Shown here in pieces: positions 62,551-64,000 of a stretch of 64,000 nt of DNA (its first letter is position 1; every line of letters begins with the position of its first letter). Origin of the DNA: Prunella strophiata (taxonomy: Eukaryota > Chordata > Aves > Passeriformes > Prunellidae). The notes under the pieces are model-generated. The model had not been told where the DNA came from. It did not search any database and saw only the letters and a list, made by a program, of their open reading frames with translations. Location of the stretch: the NCBI GenBank assembly GCA_036583965.1, contig JAZBQD010000021.1:19878771-19942770 (forward strand). The letters are read 5' to 3'. The position numbers and the translations under genes are program-made.

Positions 62551-62612
62551 CGTTATTATTTTATTATTGTTGTTGTTATTGTTGTTGTTATTATTATTGT
62601 TGTGGTTTTTTA
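62551..62612. repeat. (GTT/ATT)n microsatellite
   Basis: Mixed TTATTA and TTGTTG triplets over about 60 bp. Confidence 0.85.
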
Positions 62613-62929
62613 ATTGGAAAAGGATGGTGCCAGCGCAGGGATAAGGAGCTGGAAGGATGGAGAAGGGATCCTCAATTATGCTGCCTGCCTGGTGGAGCTG
62701 GAATATCCCTCAGGATGCTCTGGCACAGCTGAGATGTCCCCACTGCCCCCCCCAGTGACACCCAGAGCCAAGGCTGAGCTTTGAGGAGCTGGAGAGAAGG
62801 TTTGGGATGTGAGGTCACCCAGGTCCAGGCTCTGTCCCTCATTCCCTGACTCCTGGAGCCCTCCTTGGACTCATCCCCTGCCCAGTGGGACTTGGAGGAA
62901 TTTTTATTTTTAGAAATAGGGGTTGTGGA

Positions 62930-63075
62930 TTCCCAGAGCGATTTGGTTTGGAAGGACCTTAAAGCTCATCTCCTTCCTCCCCCTCCACAGGCAGGGACAC
63001 ATTCCATTTAGCCCAGGTTGCTCCGAGCCTCATCCAACCTGGCCTTGAACGCTTCCAGAGATGGGAATTGGAAAG
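62930..63075 (-). mobile_element. CR1 LINE 3'-end fragment
   Basis: Reverse-complement CR1 tail: GATTTGGTTTGGAAGGACCT, TAAAGCTCATCTCCTTCC, GGCAGGGACACATTCCATTT, then CATCCAACCTGGCCTTGAAC. 5'-truncated. Confidence 0.88.
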
Positions 63076-63295
63076 GAGTCGGATGGGAAATTTTATTTAA
63101 ATTCATATTTAAAAATAAACACTTGGACCTGACGGCAGCGCCGAGCGCCAGCCGGCGAAGGCAGGTTGCCACCAGCCTGCACGTGTTCCCAATCCAGGAC
63201 CTGCTTTCCACCACGGGAACTCCTCCTCCTCTTCCTCCTCCTCCTCCTCCTCCTCCCTGCTCCAGAGCCGGTGGGAAAGTCTGTGGCTGTTGCTA

Positions 63296-63330
63296 TTTTC
63301 TATCTGTTATCAAGGCCTCTTATCACTTTG
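63296..63330. promoter_or_regulatory. GATA motif triplet, ZFPM1 intron 1
   Basis: CTATCTG at 63300-63306, TTATCA at 63307-63312 and TTATCA at 63320-63325, three matches in 26 bp. Confidence 0.38.
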
Positions 63331-64000
63331 CTCTTGTCTCCGTGCCGGCTCTCCGAGCGCCCAGGGTCTCGCTCTTGGCAGCCTGGAAAAGTCCCCCCCT
63401 CCTCCTCCTTGATTCCCTATATTCTTTTGCCTTTTATTTAATTTACCAGCTAAGCACAAAGAATCAAGAAAAGCTTTATTGTTCCTGCACTGGGAGAGCC
63501 TTAATTGGAGTGCAGTGATCAAATCATTACCTGGATAACGCCGGGTTTCCCTGGGAATGCCGACCCTCGGCCCAGCCCTGCTGACACGGGCACGGCGCCT
63601 CAGCTTCCTGCAAGTTTGTACAGTCACTGTCTCTTTTTTTTATTATTTTTTGAGGGAAAAAGGAAGAAAAAGAAGGGAAAAAAAAAAAAAAAAGAAATCC
63701 TAGCTCGTTATCAATAAAAAAAAGGAGGGAGGGAGAAGAGTTAATCGTCGAAGCGGAGTATCTTGGAAGGGAGCGTTTTTTGGCTCTTCCCCTCTCTGTA
63801 AAACCAGCCTCAGTAATTCAGTTTTAAAGCATGAAAAAAGGGAGTTGATGAAATTCCACTATCAGCACTGAACCAATATGCAAAATATCTCGCCGAGAAT
63901 CAAATAGCTATTATGTTTTCATTTCCATTTCAGCGTATTTGCTTAATGAAGAATAGACAGATCAGGCCAGCCGAGGGAGGCTGTGTGCGGTGATAACTGT

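Larger units (their letters stand above)
51357..64000 (+). other. ZFPM1: ZFPM1 intron 1, continues beyond window
   Basis: No further coding exon is recognised through 64000, so at least 12.6 kb belongs to intron 1; a long first intron is also typical of mammalian ZFPM1. It holds several GATA-motif clusters, two CR1 fragments, a T30 run at 52572-52601 and simple repeats. Short open frames inside have no recognisable protein content. An internal alternative promoter cannot be excluded near 58200-58560. Confidence 0.8.

Overview
The window looks like nuclear DNA from a bird, probably a passerine. It carries 3' fragments of CR1 retrotransposons, is GC-rich, holds very many minisatellites, and has the vertebrate neighbour pair ZNF469 then ZFPM1 in the same orientation (human 16q24.2). 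The species call is inference. The gene identities rest on conserved protein sequence.

Layout. Positions 1-28100 are intergenic DNA upstream of ZNF469. No gene is supported there. The region holds minisatellites with units of about 65, 14-15, 32, 85, 93, 11, 18 and 41 bp, four of the window's seven CR1 fragments, and a few AT-rich islands that look like conserved non-coding elements. The ZNF469 coding block spans 28290-40878 on the + strand, with a splice acceptor just upstream and a roughly 1.7-kb 3' UTR ending near the AATAAA at 42586. Its reading frame is broken twelve times by apparent single-base indels, eleven of them in the same direction and eleven of them in the last 5.2 kb. The protein is otherwise continuous, with its zinc fingers recognisable. 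Positions 42650-49110 are intergenic: a 1.1-kb GAT-rich tract, a CR1 fragment and several AT-rich islands. Positions 49111-51147 are a 19-copy, 76-bp GC-box minisatellite that contains a pure tract of 195 CGG triplets. It ends about 170 bp before the first coding exon of ZFPM1 (FOG1) at 51317-51356. The rest, to 64000, is ZFPM1 intron 1, with several tight clusters of GATA motifs, one of them combined with NF-E2/AP-1 type sites.

How it fits together. ZNF469 is a very large C2H2 zinc-finger protein tied to collagen and extracellular-matrix expression in the cornea. ZFPM1 is the GATA1 cofactor of erythroid and megakaryocytic cells. The GATA and NF-E2 clusters in its first intron suggest regulation by its own partner proteins. 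The most striking observation is the (CGG)195 tract next to the ZFPM1 start, of a size comparable to disease-range CGG expansions in people.
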